From: an uncultured Bacteroidales bacterium
GTDB lineage: Bacteria > Bacteroidota > Bacteroidia > Bacteroidales > UBA932
DNA: 37,417 bases
Assembly (NCBI GenBank): GCA_949296645.1
Contig: CASFPH010000020.1
Coordinates: 1-37,417, forward strand
Reading direction: 5' to 3'
Every line of letters starts with the position of its first letter. Positions within the stretch are counted from its first letter, which is position 1. A program made the position numbers and the translations under genes. Positions 35,454 to 37,417 of the stretch are shown one piece after another. Below the pieces are notes generated by a model, which ran no database searches, was not told the origin of the DNA, and saw nothing but the letters and a program-made list of their open reading frames with translations.

Positions 35454-37319
35454 ATGAAAAAACTGTTCTATTTTTTCATGTTCATGCTTCTATGTTCTGC
35501 GGAAGCATATTCACAAGGGTTCAAGATAACGGGTACAGTTACGTCCAGGGATGACAATCTTTCCGTTATAGGTGCCACGGTTTTGGTAAAGGGCTACAAT
35601 GTGGTGGCTATTACGGACGTGGACGGCAAATATGTCCTTGACAATGTTCCTGAGGATGCAACGACAATTGTTGTGAGTTGCATAGGCTATACCACAAGGG
35701 AGGTAGCTATCAACGGAGCATCTGTGATTGATATTGTACTTGAAACGGATCAGATCCATCTTGATGAAGTCGTCGTGACAGGATACGGAAATATTTCAAA
35801 GGCATCCTATACCGGTTCCGCATCAGTCCTGAATACGGACAAGATGAAAGGGCTTCCTGTCGTGTCTGTCGGTCAGCTGCTTGAGTCGAGTGTGCCTGGC
35901 CTCACCCTGTCCGCTTCTTCAGGACAGCCTGGATCGACCACTTCCATACGTGTAAGAGGAATGGGGTCCATTAATGCTTCCAACCAGCCGCTCGTAGTTC
36001 TTGACGGTGTGCCTATGATGTTCAACAACCTCAGTGACGACGTGAATTCTTCCGGCGGTCTTGGAATTTTGGCAACAATCAATCCTGCCGACATAGCAAG
36101 CATAACTGTACTGAAAGATGCCGCCTCCACTTCTCTTTACGGAGCAAGAGGTTCGAACGGGGTCATCCTGATTACAACACATAAAGGAAAAGAGGGCAAA
36201 ACCCAGTATTCATTCAAGGCGAGTTACGGTATATCCGACATGGCATATACTTTCAGGGAAATAATGGGAGGCGAAGAAAGACGCAATGTCATTTATGAAG
36301 GTTTTGTAAACAGCAGGCTTGACAGAGGCGAGACTTTGGAGCAGGCTCAGGCATATGCCGACGAGAGAATCGATACATATGCTGCACGTCCGGAATCCGG
36401 ATATTCCGACTGGATTGGCGCAATGTTCCATCCTGGCAGCCAGCAGGATTATACGATAAGCGCGAGCGGCGGAAACAAAAACAACAATTTTTCCGCATCG
36501 CTCGGTTATACGAACCAGGAAGGTATCTCCCTTTCTTCAGGATTCGAGCGATATACGATAAGACTCAATTACATGAACAAATACAAGGGTTTTGAGTTTT
36601 CAGTTTCAAATCTTTCGTCGCTTACCGAAAACAAGATGACTCCGGAAGGATCGTATTATGCAAGCGCAATGTATTCTTCAAGGATAAACCTGACCCCGTC
36701 CATACCTATTTACAAGGAAGACGGCTCTTACAATACCGGATTCTCGACAAACGGAGGGTATAATCCTTTGAATGAAGAGGCGAACAGTGATTATTACACC
36801 AAGGTGGCGAGGGTGAATACTTCCGTTACCCTTGCATACAATTTCCTTTCGTGTTTCAGGCTTTCCACTGTTCTCAATGCAGATTATGCACATACCAAGG
36901 AATTCCGTTACTGGAGCCCGCTGTCCAATGACGGTCGAGAATCGAACGGTCAGGGCCAGATGAGGATGCTGGAAAATTTCAGGGTAAACTCCATCTCGAT
37001 GTTGAGTTTCGACAAAAGATTCGGGAAGCACAATGTAAATGCCGTTGCGGCCTATGAAGTGCAGCAGACGGAATTTGAAGGTCTTTATACAATTGCGAAA
37101 GGTTACGGGCAGCTGATAAACAATACGCTTTCCAATGCATCCGTCCCTTCCAGCATTACACAGCCGAAGACAAGGGATGCGCTTCTGTCTTATGTAGCGA
37201 GGGCCAATTATGACTATGACAACAAATATTATGTTTCCGCTTCATTCAGACGTGACGGCTCTTCAAGACTTTCCTATGAGGGTAGATGGTGCAATTTCTG
37301 GGCATTGTCCGGATCGTGA
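35454..37319 (+). CDS. SusC/RagA-type TonB-dependent receptor, truncated
   Basis: This 621-residue N-terminal part of an outer-membrane TonB-dependent receptor starts with a signal peptide (about 1-21). A carboxypeptidase-regulatory-like domain follows (about 23-103, KITGTVTSRDDNLSVIGATV), then the LDEVVVTGYG motif (104-113), the plug (about 115-225, GTLDSS-side residues and the VRGMGSINASNQPLVVLDGV segment), and the first part of the barrel. Full SusC-type proteins have about 1000 residues; this one stops at WCNFWALSGS, in the middle of a conserved barrel strand, two bases before a copy of the double-hairpin repeat. It follows a B12-riboswitch operon, but the substrate, and whether a SusD partner exists, cannot be seen. 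It may be a broken gene or an assembly junction. Confidence 0.88.
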   Translation: MKKLFYFFMFMLLCSAEAYSQGFKITGTVTSRDDNLSVIGATVLVKGYNVVAITDVDGKYVLDNVPEDATTIVVSCIGYTTREVAINGASVIDIVLETDQIHLDEVVVTGYGNISKASYTGSASVLNTDKMKGLPVVSVGQLLESSVPGLTLSASSGQPGSTTSIRVRGMGSINASNQPLVVLDGVPMMFNNLSDDVNSSGGLGILATINPADIASITVLKDAASTSLYGARGSNGVILITTHKGKEGKTQYSFKASYGISDMAYTFREIMGGEERRNVIYEGFVNSRLDRGETLEQAQAYADERIDTYAARPESGYSDWIGAMFHPGSQQDYTISASGGNKNNNFSASLGYTNQEGISLSSGFERYTIRLNYMNKYKGFEFSVSNLSSLTENKMTPEGSYYASAMYSSRINLTPSIPIYKEDGSYNTGFSTNGGYNPLNEEANSDYYTKVARVNTSVTLAYNFLSCFRLSTVLNADYAHTKEFRYWSPLSNDGRESNGQGQMRMLENFRVNSISMLSFDKRFGKHNVNAVAAYEVQQTEFEGLYTIAKGYGQLINNTLSNASVPSSITQPKTRDALLSYVARANYDYDNKYYVSASFRRDGSSRLSYEGRWCNFWALSGS

Positions 37320-37320
37320 A

Positions 37321-37417
37321 GGCCGACCCAAAAGAGATTTTGAGGTCGGTCTCTTTCGCTTTATTAAAACGATAATCGGTTGCAATTTTTCAGGTTGCAA
37401 CCGATTTGTTTTTTTCT
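37321..37417 (+). repeat. Right copy of the inverted double-hairpin repeat
   Basis: The reverse complement matches positions 1-97 with scattered differences: the GGCCGACCCAAAAGAG head, the GAGGTCGG arm and the TTGCAACC-containing outer hairpin are shared, while the middle (about 37350-37372) is divergent. The copy starts immediately after the truncated SusC frame and runs to the window end. Confidence 0.8.
37374..37415 (+). terminator. Strong intrinsic terminator within the right repeat copy
   Basis: AATCGGTTGCAA (37374-37385) and TTGCAACCGATT (37395-37406) form a perfect 12-base stem with a 9-base loop, followed by TGTTTTTTT. It is the equivalent of the outer hairpin at 11-39. Confidence 0.8.

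Overview
The window looks like chromosomal DNA of a Bacteroidales bacterium. The reasons are a SusC/RagA-type TonB-dependent receptor, two BtuG-like cobalamin surface propellers, fimbrillin-like and GLUG-repeat lipoproteins, a PorT-type outer-membrane barrel, and TAnnTTTG-like promoter boxes with few Shine-Dalgarno sequences. Genus is not decidable from the sequence alone. No tRNA, rRNA, CRISPR array, transposase, integrase or phage gene was seen.

Layout. Positions 1-97 hold a double-hairpin repeat, followed by an AT-rich non-coding stretch and a 1071-residue AsmA-like envelope protein (375-3590). Its 3' end overlaps a minus-strand run read as GH31 glycosidase, then alanine/sodium symporter, then AI-2E-type permease (9829 down to 3508). 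A lipoprotein M19 dipeptidase (+) and a tricorn-like S41 protease (-) converge on a shared terminator. Next is an Hsp20 gene with a strong candidate sigma-54 promoter and three phased palindromes upstream, then a MaoC-type hydratase and a fimbrillin/GLUG lipoprotein preceded by a previously unlisted 47-residue peptide gene. Housekeeping genes follow: ThiD-like kinase, Sua5/YrdC, a Dabb protein, topoisomerase III and an outer-membrane barrel.

From 22750 to 23830 there is no convincing gene but three nested classes of tandem repeat (18-bp, exactly 246-bp and 11-bp units). Then come aquaporin Z, a 53-residue basic protein, and a YidE/AspT-type transporter.

The right third is the most accessory part. 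A minus-strand operon (32059 down to 26642) encodes a metzincin-like protease with an odd zinc motif and no start or signal peptide, plus two paralogous surface lipoproteins sharing a roughly 300-residue C-terminal module. Divergent from it lies a cobalamin riboswitch controlling two BtuG-like lipoproteins. Downstream, behind its own terminator and promoter-like sequence, is a SusC-type receptor cut off after 621 residues. It is cut exactly where a second copy of the left-end double-hairpin repeat begins, in inverted orientation, and this copy runs to the end of the window.

The B12-responsive genes probably act together in capturing corrinoids at the cell surface. The adjacent protease/lipoprotein operon may be a separate surface system of unknown function, and it is the best candidate here for something undescribed, together with the 47-residue peptide/fimbrillin pair, the 246-bp repeat array and the sigma-54-type hsp20 control region.
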